NCBI GenBank assembly: GCA_052388455.1
Contig: JBQTIA010000071.1
Coordinates: 1-20,894 of the forward strand
DNA length: 20,894 nt
Direction of reading: 5' to 3'
Source of the DNA: CAZSNH01 sp052388455
GTDB lineage: Bacteria; Pseudomonadota; Alphaproteobacteria; Rhizobiales; Hyphomicrobiaceae
The notes under the pieces are model-generated. The model saw nothing but the letters and a program-made list of their open reading frames with translations, was not told the origin of the DNA and did no database searches. The position numbers were made by a program, and so were the translations under genes. Positions within the stretch are counted from its first letter, which is position 1; each line of letters begins with the position of its first letter. Positions 1 through 8,832 of this stretch are shown in pieces.

Positions 1-530
<530 letters not shown>

Positions 531-902
531 AAAGTTGTGATACTGGTTTGGCTTGGAGGTTTTCTCCAAGGAATCTGCGTAACGGGCACCTTCACATAGA
601 CGCGCTTCCGTTACCGGTCGCGCATCATGGTGATGGCTTGAGAAACGCAGATTGACCAGAGTCTGTTCGACCCTTCCGTTGCCGGAAAGATCTCGCCAGG
701 ACTCCGCCGCCTGCGCTTCTCTTTCTTCAAAACCACTTGTCAAAGAGCATACAACGACGACAAAACCAGCCGACCTTTGGGAGGTGGGCTTTCGAGACAA
801 CGAGGCTCCCACCGGGTAGACCCGGGAGAACCGGAGTTGAGATCGAGGGTTGCCGATCGAGGGCGGCGAAGCAATGTCTCGCTCCGCGCTGCACAAGGAC
901 CC
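531..902 (-). other. rRNA operon leader region
   Basis: This is the transcribed leader between the rrn promoter and the 16S 5' end. It contains an antitermination boxA and nested inverted repeats. A hairpin lies at 552-558/564-570 (CTTGGAG / CTCCAAG). A perfect 9-bp long-range stem pairs 572-580 (AATCTGCGT) with 645-653 (ACGCAGATT). A small CATCA/TGATG hairpin (623-635) sits inside that stem. Such stems are typical of 16S processing leaders. Short open frames here on either strand have no protein-like character and were left out. Confidence 0.75.
738..749 (-). promoter_or_regulatory. boxA antitermination element of the rrn leader
   Basis: On the minus strand the sequence reads TGCTCTTTGACA, one base from the classic rRNA boxA TGCTCTTTAACA. 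It lies between the promoter and the 16S gene, as expected for a NusB/NusE-binding antitermination site. Confidence 0.8.
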
Positions 903-931
903 AACTAATAGTAATCCCCCCGCCTTGTCAA
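903..931 (-). promoter_or_regulatory. rrn promoter
   Basis: On the minus strand a perfect -35 hexamer TTGACA (926-931) is followed by a -10 region overlapping TATTAGTT (903-910). TATTAG gives a 15-base spacer and TTAGTT a 17-base spacer. An A/T-rich block upstream (about 941-990) could act as an UP element. The position, roughly 375 bases upstream of the 16S 5' end and upstream of boxA, fits the main rRNA promoter. The exact -10 is uncertain. Confidence 0.7.
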
Positions 932-1290
932 CGGTCATGTTCAAAAAACTTGGGGCAGTCTCGTTTTCTCTGATTTTGCAAGGTTTTTTGCGTCAGTCCT
1001 CGCGCGCATCGTCCGCTTGCTGCCATCAGTGCGCCCGTTTTTCGCGACAACGTCCTCCGTGGGCCCGATTCGAGCGCGTTGACTCGTAGCGCCGGCTCTT
1101 CGACACTTCGACGCTTACCGGCCGCATGGGGCCGTCATGTGCTGGCACACGCGCGCCATCGATGGAGTGCGGGCAGGGGGCGAACGGGTTGGCCGAAACA
1201 CAAAGCCACGCAGAGTCGGGACGGTACGCCTTCTCGATCGCCCGTGCGAGCCCAGGCCCTCGGCCCGGGCTGCACCGGGCGCATACGCGC
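932..1290. other. Divergent intergenic region between rrn and the M23 peptidase gene
   Basis: I see no convincing gene here. The left part is the A/T-rich flank of the rrn promoter. The right part (1126-1290) is open in frame with the M23 peptidase and could be an N-terminal extension, but none of its possible starts has a clear ribosome binding site. A TTGACT near 1079 could be a -35 for the peptidase gene, but no good -10 follows. Confidence 0.5.
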
Positions 1291-3228
1291 ATGGCGGTCC
1301 GTGATGTCTATTCGTCCGACAGCGAAGGCCGCAGACAGGGCGGCGGGTTCCGCTGGCTGGTCAGCACCTGCCTCGCAGCGGCGGTCGGCACGGTGGCCAT
1401 TCTCGTCATCATCTACGGATCTTCGAGCCAGAACGATGGCGCCGATGGCCTGTTGCCGACACTGAAGCGCATGAGCGAGGGCGTGCCGGCCCCTGACATC
1501 AAGACCGTGCGGCGGGGACAGGAGGGCCTGAGGTGGCAGGTGCCGCGCACCGATCGGCTGCAGTTTACGACGGCGGCCATGTCCACGCGCTACACCATTC
1601 ATGAGATGCTGCGCCAGCGCGTCGCCGGACGCGACAAAATCTACGCCAAGCGCTATCTGCGGATCGTCGGGAAACTCACTCCTGTCCCGGGCAGCTACGC
1701 CGACGTCATACCGCCATTCAATCCGCTCCGCCTGTTCGCCAACAACAATCCCGTAGGAACCGAGGATCAGGATGCCGAGCGGGCGGGCGAGCGCAGCGAG
1801 GTGATGGTCAAAGTCGTCGAGCTGCTCGGCGGCATCCTGCCACAAGAAGACGGTCAGGAACTGGCGCCGAGCGAGGTGGCCGACATCGTCGCGCGCAGCG
1901 AAAGTGCAGCTGCCGGTGCCGACGTGACCGATGCCGCGGGAGGCGCATTGACGTCGGGCGCGGCCGGAGCGGCCGAGTTCGAGACATCGCTCAACACCAG
2001 CATTCTGCCCAAGTCGACCTTCGATGCGGACGACGACCGTGGATCGGACGACGAAGCCGGCAAGCGCATCCAGGTGAAGGTCGCGGCCGGCGATACCCTC
2101 AACAAGATTTTGACCGCTGCGGGTGCCGACAAGTGGCTCGTGCAGGCCATGACCGAGGCGACGGAAAAGGTTTTCCCGCTGGCGTCCCTCGCTCAGGGCC
2201 AGGTCGTCGAGCTCACACTGGTGCCGTCGCTGACGGTGGCCGACCGCATGGAGCCGGGACGTTTCAGCATCTATGCGGCGACCGACGGCAGCGACCGCCA
2301 GCTCCTGGTCGCGGTCTCGCGCTCGGCTGCCGGTGAGTTCGTCGCCTCGGCGGACGGCGGCAGTCTGGCCGAAGACGCCCGGCCCGGTTCGGCCGATGGA
2401 GAGGCACCTCAGACCGGAGCAGGTCTATACGCGAGCCTCTACTATGCAAATCTTCTGCAGAACGTACCACCGGACACGATCCTCCAGATTCTCAAGGTGC
2501 ACGCCTACGATACCGACTATCGCCGCCGCATCCGTGCCGGCGATCAGATCGAGCTGTTTTTCGATCCCAAGGACGAGACGGCACCCGACGGAGCGCCGGG
2601 CGAACTGCTCTGCTCCGCGATCACCACCGGCGGCGAGACCGCCAAATTCTACCGCTATCGCACCTCCGATGGGGCTGTCGATTTCTACGATGCGGCAGGC
2701 AACAACTCGAAAAAATTCCTCATGCGCCGGCCGGTACGCGGCGACGATGTGCGCCTGACATCGGGTTACGGCGTGCGCTTTCACCCGCTGCTCAACGAGC
2801 GGAAGATGCACACCGGCGTCGACTGGGCCGCGCCACCCGGCACGCCGATCTTGGCCGCCGGAACGGGCACGGTCGAAGAGGTCGGCCGCAAGGGCCAGTA
2901 CGGCAACTACATCCGAATCCGTCACGCCAACGGCTATCAGACCGCCTACGGACACATGTCGCGTTTCGCCGAGGGCGTCGTGCAGGGCGTCAAGGTCCGC
3001 CAGGGTCAGGTGATCGGCTTCGTCGGCTCGACGGGCCTCTCCTCGGGGCCACATCTGCATTTCGAGGTGCTGATCAACACCCGCCTCGTCGATCCGATGT
3101 CGGTTCCGGTCCCGCGCGAGCGGCAGTTGAGCGGCAAGGACCTGACCGACTTTCAGAAGGAGCGGCTGCGCATCGACGACCTGATGCGGCGCGCGCCGGT
3201 GAAGACCGAGATGCGTGCGAGCAGGTAG
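1291..3228 (+). CDS. Membrane-anchored M23 (LytM/peptidase M23) family peptidoglycan endopeptidase
   Basis: Predicted 645-residue envelope protein. Residues 1-20 are short and cytoplasmic. A single membrane segment (about 21-43) would anchor a periplasmic part. A LysM-like/OapA-like region lies around 258-310, and a conserved M23 domain follows from about 490. The Zn-binding motifs are intact: HxxxD in KMHTGVDW (H507, D511) and HxH in GPHLHFEV (H588, H590). The family cleaves peptide cross-links in peptidoglycan. The domain order matches the long M23 proteins common in Rhizobiales. The frame is open from an ATG at 1126, which would add 55 residues without membrane or family features. I prefer 1291, although neither start has a good Shine-Dalgarno, so the N-terminus is unresolved. 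The gene converges on moeA with only 7 bases between the stop codons and no room for a terminator there. Confidence 0.9.
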   Translation: MAVRDVYSSDSEGRRQGGGFRWLVSTCLAAAVGTVAILVIIYGSSSQNDGADGLLPTLKRMSEGVPAPDIKTVRRGQEGLRWQVPRTDRLQFTTAAMSTRYTIHEMLRQRVAGRDKIYAKRYLRIVGKLTPVPGSYADVIPPFNPLRLFANNNPVGTEDQDAERAGERSEVMVKVVELLGGILPQEDGQELAPSEVADIVARSESAAAGADVTDAAGGALTSGAAGAAEFETSLNTSILPKSTFDADDDRGSDDEAGKRIQVKVAAGDTLNKILTAAGADKWLVQAMTEATEKVFPLASLAQGQVVELTLVPSLTVADRMEPGRFSIYAATDGSDRQLLVAVSRSAAGEFVASADGGSLAEDARPGSADGEAPQTGAGLYASLYYANLLQNVPPDTILQILKVHAYDTDYRRRIRAGDQIELFFDPKDETAPDGAPGELLCSAITTGGETAKFYRYRTSDGAVDFYDAAGNNSKKFLMRRPVRGDDVRLTSGYGVRFHPLLNERKMHTGVDWAAPPGTPILAAGTGTVEEVGRKGQYGNYIRIRHANGYQTAYGHMSRFAEGVVQGVKVRQGQVIGFVGSTGLSSGPHLHFEVLINTRLVDPMSVPVPRERQLSGKDLTDFQKERLRIDDLMRRAPVKTEMRASR

Positions 3229-3235
3229 GACGTCG

Positions 3236-4525
3236 TCAGGCCACGATCCCGAACTCGGTGAACGGGATGAACGCCACCGGCTCACCCGGCGCCACGCCCG
3301 GCCTGTCCTCCGGACAGTCGATCAGCCCATCGGCCGCGACGAGACCTGAGATCAGTCCCGACCCATCGCGCGCGAACTTGTCGACGGCGAGCCCTGATGG
3401 AGTTGCGACCAGCATGCCGCGCCAGAACTCGCGGCGGCCAAGCTTGCGCTTGGCGATCGAAAAGGCGGCCGGCAGCATCAGCCGGCGCGGCTCCGGCCAT
3501 GGCGCGCCCCCCATGCGGCGCAGCATCGGGAACACGTACATCAGGAAGCAGACGAAGACGGCCACCGGATTGCCCGGCAGACCAACGACGGGCGTGGCGC
3601 CGATCTGGCCCAGCATCATCGGACGTCCGGGCTTGACCGCAATCTCCCAGAAGTGCCGCGTGCCGTGCGCCATAAGGCTCGCGGCCATGTGGTCCTCGGC
3701 CCCCTTGCTGGCGCCACCCGAGGTGAGAACCAGGTCGAAGCTGCGCGCCGCCTCGTCGAGGCGGTGCTCGACAATGCCGCGGTCATCGGGCCATACGCCG
3801 AGGTCCGTCACATCGGCGCCGGCGAGGCGGGCGAGCGCGCTCAGCATCGGGACGTTGGCATCGTACACCTCACCCGCAGCGAGTGGACGCGCTCCCGCCC
3901 GCACCACCTCGTCTCCCGTCGACACGAGCGCGACCCGAAGCCGAGAATAACAGGTGACGTCCCCCATCCCGATCGACGCCAGAGCCGCGAGGTCCTGCGG
4001 TCTCAGCACGTGCCCGGGCTCGAACAGCACCGCGCCGGCGCCCAAGTCCTCACCGGCCTTGCGGATGTTGGAGCCGCAGCGAGCACCGTCGGGCAACGAC
4101 ACGCGGATTTGGCCATCGTCGCCGGTGTCGACGCGGCAATCCTCCTGCATGACGACCGTATCGAGGCCCGCAGGCACGACCGCTCCGGTCAGGATCTGCA
4201 CGGCTGCGCCGGGCTGAGGCGAAGTGGCCAACGGATGTCCCGCGGCCGAACGGCCGCAGACCGGCAGTGGTGCTCCGCCTGCCGCTTCGTAGGCGGCGAA
4301 AGCGAAAGCGTACCCGTCAACGGCTGCGTTGGCATGGGCCGGCACGGGGCTTTGAGCCATCGCGCTTTTCGCCAGAACCCGCCTCCCGGCTGCGGTCAAC
4401 GGCACCTTTTCCACCCCGACGACGGGTCCGATACGGGCTTTGAGCAGCGCCACGGCGTCGTCGTGGCGGATGAGCGGCGCCCCCGGCCGGAAGCAGTCGT
4501 CGATGAGCGAGGGTCGAGCGGACAA
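3236..4525 (-). CDS. moeA: Molybdopterin molybdenumtransferase MoeA
   Basis: 429 residues, a normal length for MoeA, which inserts molybdate into adenylylated molybdopterin in the last step of molybdenum cofactor synthesis in the cytoplasm. Family signatures are clear. The N-terminal part has SPVPAHANAAVDGYAF (about residues 59-74), then TGAVVPAGLDTVVMQED, and later RKAGEDL. The MogA-like domain carries VALVSTGDEVV, DLVLTSGGASKGAEDH and the VVGLPGNPVAVF loop. The start chosen is a TTG at 4525 with an AGGGG about 12 bases upstream. No ATG sits in frame near the family N-terminus. The other Moco genes often found next to moeA (moaC, mobA) are not in this window. The gene converges with the M23 peptidase gene. 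Confidence 0.95.
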   Translation of the reverse strand: MSARPSLIDDCFRPGAPLIRHDDAVALLKARIGPVVGVEKVPLTAAGRRVLAKSAMAQSPVPAHANAAVDGYAFAFAAYEAAGGAPLPVCGRSAAGHPLATSPQPGAAVQILTGAVVPAGLDTVVMQEDCRVDTGDDGQIRVSLPDGARCGSNIRKAGEDLGAGAVLFEPGHVLRPQDLAALASIGMGDVTCYSRLRVALVSTGDEVVRAGARPLAAGEVYDANVPMLSALARLAGADVTDLGVWPDDRGIVEHRLDEAARSFDLVLTSGGASKGAEDHMAASLMAHGTRHFWEIAVKPGRPMMLGQIGATPVVGLPGNPVAVFVCFLMYVFPMLRRMGGAPWPEPRRLMLPAAFSIAKRKLGRREFWRGMLVATPSGLAVDKFARDGSGLISGLVAADGLIDCPEDRPGVAPGEPVAFIPFTEFGIVA

Positions 4526-4834
4526 GCGATGGAAACCCCTGCAAATGGAGCATGGCGCGGCTCGCAGCCGCAGTGTTCAAGTGCCAGGGTGATAGGCGGA
4601 ATTAGCCCTCGAGTACAATGCACAGCCCGGCGGCGTTCTACCCGGCGGCCTGCAATACTGTCGAGATCTCGGAAAACAGCGGGCTTAAACAGTCGGATTT
4701 GTTCTGAGACGCGCAGCCGGTCGACCGCGTCCCAATAGAACCCGATGTTGTTTTTTGAACAACGAGCCGGCTGAGACGATCGGCTGCCACGCGACGATCG
4801 TCTCTCCGAGCAAGCAGAACGTCTGTCTGGACCA
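4526..4834. other. Intergenic region upstream of moeA
   Basis: No convincing gene. A 65-codon minus-strand frame (4638-4835) begins on the last base of the preceding small ORF's stop codon, but its product looks random and has no domain-like pattern. GC content is visibly lower than in the flanking genes. I find no clear promoter for moeA. Confidence 0.5.
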
Positions 4835-4948
4835 TCAGAAATTCTGCAAAAGAACGAAAAGCCCTACTCCGAGGGCAGGCCCCAGCAACGTCGCCAAGAC
4901 CATCATTATAAAGGACCGACTGGCGGTCACGAACGCCTTGCCCGACAT
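4835..4948 (-). CDS. Candidate small membrane protein (37 residues)
   Basis: The minus strand encodes a 37-residue peptide from ATG 4948 to TGA 4835. The N-terminus is polar and basic (MSGKAFVTASRS). It is followed by one continuous hydrophobic segment (about residues 13-35, rich in Leu, Met, Val, Gly and Ala), and it ends in QNF. This is the shape of a single-pass bacterial small membrane protein. GGGG lies about 9 bases upstream of the ATG as a possible ribosome binding site. It is isolated between moeA and the dual ATPase gene in a low-GC stretch with no recognisable promoter. No family is recognised. The hydrophobic run in an otherwise unpromising region is the only positive evidence, so chance is possible. 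Confidence 0.4.
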   Translation of the reverse strand: MSGKAFVTASRSFIMMVLATLLGPALGVGLFVLLQNF

Positions 4949-5331
4949 GACACGACCCCGCACATGACGCACTCTGTATAGATCCTTAAGCGGCCCCCTC
5001 GAGCCCTGGGATCCCTAGTGTCGGCACGGAGCCCCTCAGCTTCCGAACCTTAAGCATATGATACACCGTAGAAAACGCAGTCGCACGTTCTATTCTTCCT
5101 ACGGACACTTTTGATCTCGCGAGCGCAAAAAACTAGCTGCAAAGCAGCATAATCCACAATCGGCGCAATGCATGCCGCCGTTTATCTATTTGATAGAAAT
5201 GGCTTTTGATGAGTGGGTGCTGTTGCGTTGAAGTGCACGCAATTCACAGGACAACGCCGTTTGGCTCGTTCCGGTGAAAACTGTCCACACGCCATCCACA
5301 GCAAATTTCGAGAGGCGGCGGTTGAAAACCG
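4949..5331. other. Lower-GC intergenic region downstream of the dual ATPase gene
   Basis: No gene is supported. A small inverted repeat (CGGTT/AACCG, 5319-5331) directly follows the ATPase stop codon. Further small hairpins occur at 5136-5148, 5161-5180 and 5185-5197. Base composition is more A/T-rich than the neighbouring genes. Confidence 0.5.
5125..5148 (-). terminator. Weak intrinsic terminator candidate
   Basis: On the minus strand GCTGC-TTT-GCAGC (5148-5136) is followed by TAG and then TTTTTT (ends about 5127). The stem is only 5 bp, so strength is doubtful. It lies about 185 bases downstream of the dual ATPase stop codon and in the right orientation to end that transcript. Confidence 0.35.
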
Positions 5332-8300
5332 TCAGCGGACGTCGAACAGCTTGAGCTGGCGCTCGTCCTGTCCTTTGGTCTCCCGGGCAAGCTGCTCGAT
5401 GCGGTCGAAAGGCACCTGTTCCGCCTCGATCAGGCTGCGCTGCGCTTTCATCGAGCGGACCAGCCCTTCCTGCACCAGATGGAATTCGCCGACCGTCTGA
5501 TGCGGAAGCACGGCCGCCGGATCGAGCCCGCTTTCGCTTTGGAACGCCGCCTTCAGCTTGCGGAGCGCGGTGTCTTCACGCACCCGCCCGATGAACCAGC
5601 TCGTGATCTGGTCGCGGCTCTTGTAATCGAGGTCGCCCGGAGACTGCGTGGCCAGCATCACGCCGAGCCCCGCCGATCGGGCTCGCTTCAGCAGGCTTTG
5701 CAGCGGTTCAGCGGTCGCCGGCTTGGCGTTGGCCGGGATGTAGAGGTCGGCTTCGTCGAACATGACCACGGCCTGCAGCTCGTCGTTCGGATTGCGCTGG
5801 CAGAACCTGAGCGTCTCGGACAGGAACTGCGACACCCAGAACAGGATGTTCTCGTTGTCGCCGAGGAAGCCCGTGTAGATGATCGACAGACGCGTGCGGC
5901 CCGGCCGTGCGAACCGGCCGAGGCCGAGCAGGTTGTCCATGCGGAGCGACTCGCCCCCGCCATCGAACAGCACCGAGTTGCGGTGCCTCAGACTGTCGAG
6001 CTGGGCGACGAGATCGCGGCGGATGCGTCCGGATGGATCCATGCGCTGCGTCAGGTCGGTCAGCTCGGGATCCTCGTCCTCGAGGAGGCCGATGAGATCA
6101 CCGAGCATCACCTCGCGGCTGTGGCGCGCACCGAGAATGCGCAGCGCGACCGAAAGCGTGCCGGACTGCTTCTGGTGGGTGGCCGAATTCTTGAGATGCA
6201 GCATGTCGCCGAGTGCCGCCGCCGACAGGTTGGCCAGCAACTGCTGCTCGTGCTCGGGCAGCTCGTTGATGCCGTTCGGCAGCAGGGTGATTGAGATCGG
6301 ACGGCCCGACGCACGCCCGGGCGTATAGACCGCAACGTCGATGGCATCGGCCAGCTTTTCCCGTTCCCCGCGCCGCTCGGTGAACTCGTTGTCGTTGGCG
6401 CGCCAGACATCGGGGTTGGCGTAGCTGCAAAGATCGCCCTTGCGGTCGATCAGCACGGCAGGAATTCCGCGCAGCAGCAGCTGCTCGATGAGGCAGAGGG
6501 CGAGAGTGGTCTTGCCGGAACCGGAGCCGCCGAGCACGGCCGCATGCCGCTTCAGCACGTTGCGGTTCAAGGTTACGGCTTTGTTGCGGGCGCCGGTTTC
6601 GCGTCCGGCCACGATGCTCATGCCGTTGGCGCCGCTCTCGTCGAGAATGACCGACAGCGGCAGCTCGTCGTCGTTGGCCGGTAGCGGCTCGGCCGGGGCG
6701 TCGGGAATGGCGCCCGCGAACGGTGTGCTCGTGACCTTCACGCTGGCGGGCTCGTCGGCCGCCGCTGGATGAGCCGACGCGACAGCATCGACACCATCGC
6801 CCGCACCCTTGGCGGGCCGCGCGTCGCCGGTCTTGGGCAGTGCCTTCCCTAGCAGGTCGAGGCGCAGGAGCTGGATAATCGAAATCAGATTGGAGAGCAG
6901 CTTGGTGCTCTCGAACCAGCCGGCGAAGCCCGGGTCGGTGCGGTGGTGGGCGTGAAACTCGCGGACCGTCATCATCCGCTCCCACTCCGGGATCGGAACG
7001 AGGATCTGCCGGCCGCCGCTGTCGCGGAACTTGCGGAAGGCTTGCGCCGTCTGGTTTTTCTTGTTGGGCGGAAAATCCGAGGCCCGCAGCATGTAGCAGC
7101 TCTTGCCAGCCATCGCGGTCAGCACCTTGTCGAGCTGCCGCTTGAGGCCGCCGCCCTGCGTCGGACGGTTGCAGAGAAAGACGCGCCCGTCGGCGACCAG
7201 CCCGGACTTGTGCGTGACACGGATGTCCAGGGCGGGAAGGTCGTCGGCGATTTCCAGCCGATCGACGACCAGCTTGACGGCGCCGCCCCACTCGTCCTTG
7301 GCAAGGCCGAGCGAGGCCGCGAGCACGTCCATCAGCTCGCCGTCGTCGGAGGGAATCTCGGCTTCCGAGGAGTTCTGGAAGCGATCCCACAGCTCGCGAT
7401 AGTCGATCGTCGCCGTGTCCGAGTGGGTCTGAGCGGGCTGGGGTTCGCCGCCACCGCTGAAAATGCCACCCAGCACCGAGGCCAGCGTCGAGGTCCAGCT
7501 GTCGGCCGAATTCTGCTCCTCCGGCTCCGCACGGGCCTTGTCACGAATCCGGCTCTGCGCGTGCTCCAGAAGCCGCCGCGTCGAAAGCCCGCTGAACTCC
7601 TCGAAGAATTCCGGCCCGAAAAACTGCGTCGGATCGGGGTAGAGGGTGCCACCGCTCTTCGCTTCGGCCTCCGTCTCCAGCCGCTTGGCGATGATCAGAC
7701 GCGCTTCCTCGGCCGAACGGCTTTCGAGCAGCGCAACGGGACCGGCCTTCTCGATGCGGTCGACATAGGATTGGGCCAGCACACCGCGCACCTGGCCGTA
7801 GAAGTCCTCCAGCACCGAGATGATGACGATGGCGTTGGTCACCCGGTTGGCGATCTGAATGAGGTCGCGCACCGCTTTCTGGAAGCGCTCTTCAGCATTG
7901 TCGAAGAACCGCAGGTCCTCCACCTGATCGATGCAAAAGACGAGCGCCGCGCGTTCGACGGTCCACATCAGAGTACCCAGCGCGGCGATAATCTCGAAGG
8001 CGCGGTCCTCGCCCGTGTTGGGATCGAGCGCGCCGACCGCCTGATGGGCGAGCGGCGTCAAATGGCGGCCGTAGAGATATTGCCGGATGCGCTGGTCGAC
8101 ACGCGGATCCTTGCGCTCCAGATAGAGGAGCGCGCGGACGATATTGATGTCGAGCTCCAGATCGCGGAATTTGGGCGAGGCGACGATGTCGTCGGCGAGC
8201 CGCAGCACCAGCCGCGCGAGTTCGTCCTCGGCGAGTGCGCCGTCACGGAGCTTTTCGAGCCCAGCCTCGGCGAGCACTTCGGAATCGGAAAAGAGCCGCC

Positions 8301-8715
8301 GCGTCAGGCGAGCGAGGGAACTCTCCCCTCCCCGATCAGGATCATAAGGCTTTTCGAGGCTGTGGATCAGCCGGCGCAAATAGTAGTCGGCATAGTTGGC
8401 GATGTCGGGCGTCATCTGCGCGTAGCCGAAATAAGCCGTCCCCGCCCGATGAGCCGACGTACGAAGCGCCCTCAGAAGATGCGTTTTTCCTGCACCCGAC
8501 TGGCCGTGGAACAGCAGAATGCGCGCCTGATTGGCGCCGCCGCGGCCCTGGGACACGGACGCCAGCAGATCTCCGAACTTGGCGCGCGCCTTGGCGTGCA
8601 CTTCCGCCACGTCCACCGCGTCGGCGTGCCAGACGTCGTCCTCCCAGGTGATCGAATGCTCGAACGCCTGGATCAGCTTGTCCGCCGGAACGGTTTCTCG
8701 CGCGTCCTGCTGCAT
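5332..8715 (-). CDS. Dual P-loop ATPase: N-terminal AAA/STAND-like module fused to a HerA/DUF87-like module
   Basis: 1127 residues. Module 1 has Walker A GQSGAGKT (about 71-78) and a Walker B-like LVFCIDQVED (about 258-267), as in AAA/ORC/STAND-type ATPases. A Pro/Ser/Gly-rich linker (about 395-435) leads to a central region (about 470-620) that I cannot assign. A second linker (about 625-685) precedes module 2, which looks like the HerA/VirB4/DUF853-DUF87 group. It has Walker A GGSGSGKTT (about 729-737), then VLIDRKGDL, Walker B AVVMFDEADLY (about 983-993) and the LATQSP motif (about 1021). HerA-type ATPases are hexameric DNA translocases, so a DNA-related role is an inference. The start is ATG 8715 with GGAG 11 bases upstream. 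A TTG one codon earlier is less likely. It follows the winged-helix gene by 117 bases on the same strand. No nuclease or methylase is adjacent. No signal peptide or membrane segment is seen. Confidence 0.85.
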   Translation of the reverse strand: MQQDARETVPADKLIQAFEHSITWEDDVWHADAVDVAEVHAKARAKFGDLLASVSQGRGGANQARILLFHGQSGAGKTHLLRALRTSAHRAGTAYFGYAQMTPDIANYADYYLRRLIHSLEKPYDPDRGGESSLARLTRRLFSDSEVLAEAGLEKLRDGALAEDELARLVLRLADDIVASPKFRDLELDINIVRALLYLERKDPRVDQRIRQYLYGRHLTPLAHQAVGALDPNTGEDRAFEIIAALGTLMWTVERAALVFCIDQVEDLRFFDNAEERFQKAVRDLIQIANRVTNAIVIISVLEDFYGQVRGVLAQSYVDRIEKAGPVALLESRSAEEARLIIAKRLETEAEAKSGGTLYPDPTQFFGPEFFEEFSGLSTRRLLEHAQSRIRDKARAEPEEQNSADSWTSTLASVLGGIFSGGGEPQPAQTHSDTATIDYRELWDRFQNSSEAEIPSDDGELMDVLAASLGLAKDEWGGAVKLVVDRLEIADDLPALDIRVTHKSGLVADGRVFLCNRPTQGGGLKRQLDKVLTAMAGKSCYMLRASDFPPNKKNQTAQAFRKFRDSGGRQILVPIPEWERMMTVREFHAHHRTDPGFAGWFESTKLLSNLISIIQLLRLDLLGKALPKTGDARPAKGAGDGVDAVASAHPAAADEPASVKVTSTPFAGAIPDAPAEPLPANDDELPLSVILDESGANGMSIVAGRETGARNKAVTLNRNVLKRHAAVLGGSGSGKTTLALCLIEQLLLRGIPAVLIDRKGDLCSYANPDVWRANDNEFTERRGEREKLADAIDVAVYTPGRASGRPISITLLPNGINELPEHEQQLLANLSAAALGDMLHLKNSATHQKQSGTLSVALRILGARHSREVMLGDLIGLLEDEDPELTDLTQRMDPSGRIRRDLVAQLDSLRHRNSVLFDGGGESLRMDNLLGLGRFARPGRTRLSIIYTGFLGDNENILFWVSQFLSETLRFCQRNPNDELQAVVMFDEADLYIPANAKPATAEPLQSLLKRARSAGLGVMLATQSPGDLDYKSRDQITSWFIGRVREDTALRKLKAAFQSESGLDPAAVLPHQTVGEFHLVQEGLVRSMKAQRSLIEAEQVPFDRIEQLARETKGQDERQLKLFDVR

Positions 8716-8832
8716 CAAATCACCGGCTCCAAGGGAGGGATCGCGGGTTGGGAAAAAACGAATCCGGACGGTATCGACAGTCCATCGCCGCCTGATACCC
8801 GGATCGAAAGTCCCGACGTCTCCTTGCCCTGC

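Noticed and set aside
4638..4835. 65-codon minus-strand frame whose ATG overlaps the stop codon of the 37-residue ORF (TGATG)
   Set aside because: The overlap looks like translational coupling, but the product has no hydrophobic, helical or domain-like pattern and its region has non-coding composition.
6098..7390. 430-codon minus-strand frame inside the ATPase gene
   Set aside because: It is an Arg/Gly-rich frame-shifted shadow of the ATPase. The ATPase reading frame carries intact Walker motifs throughout.
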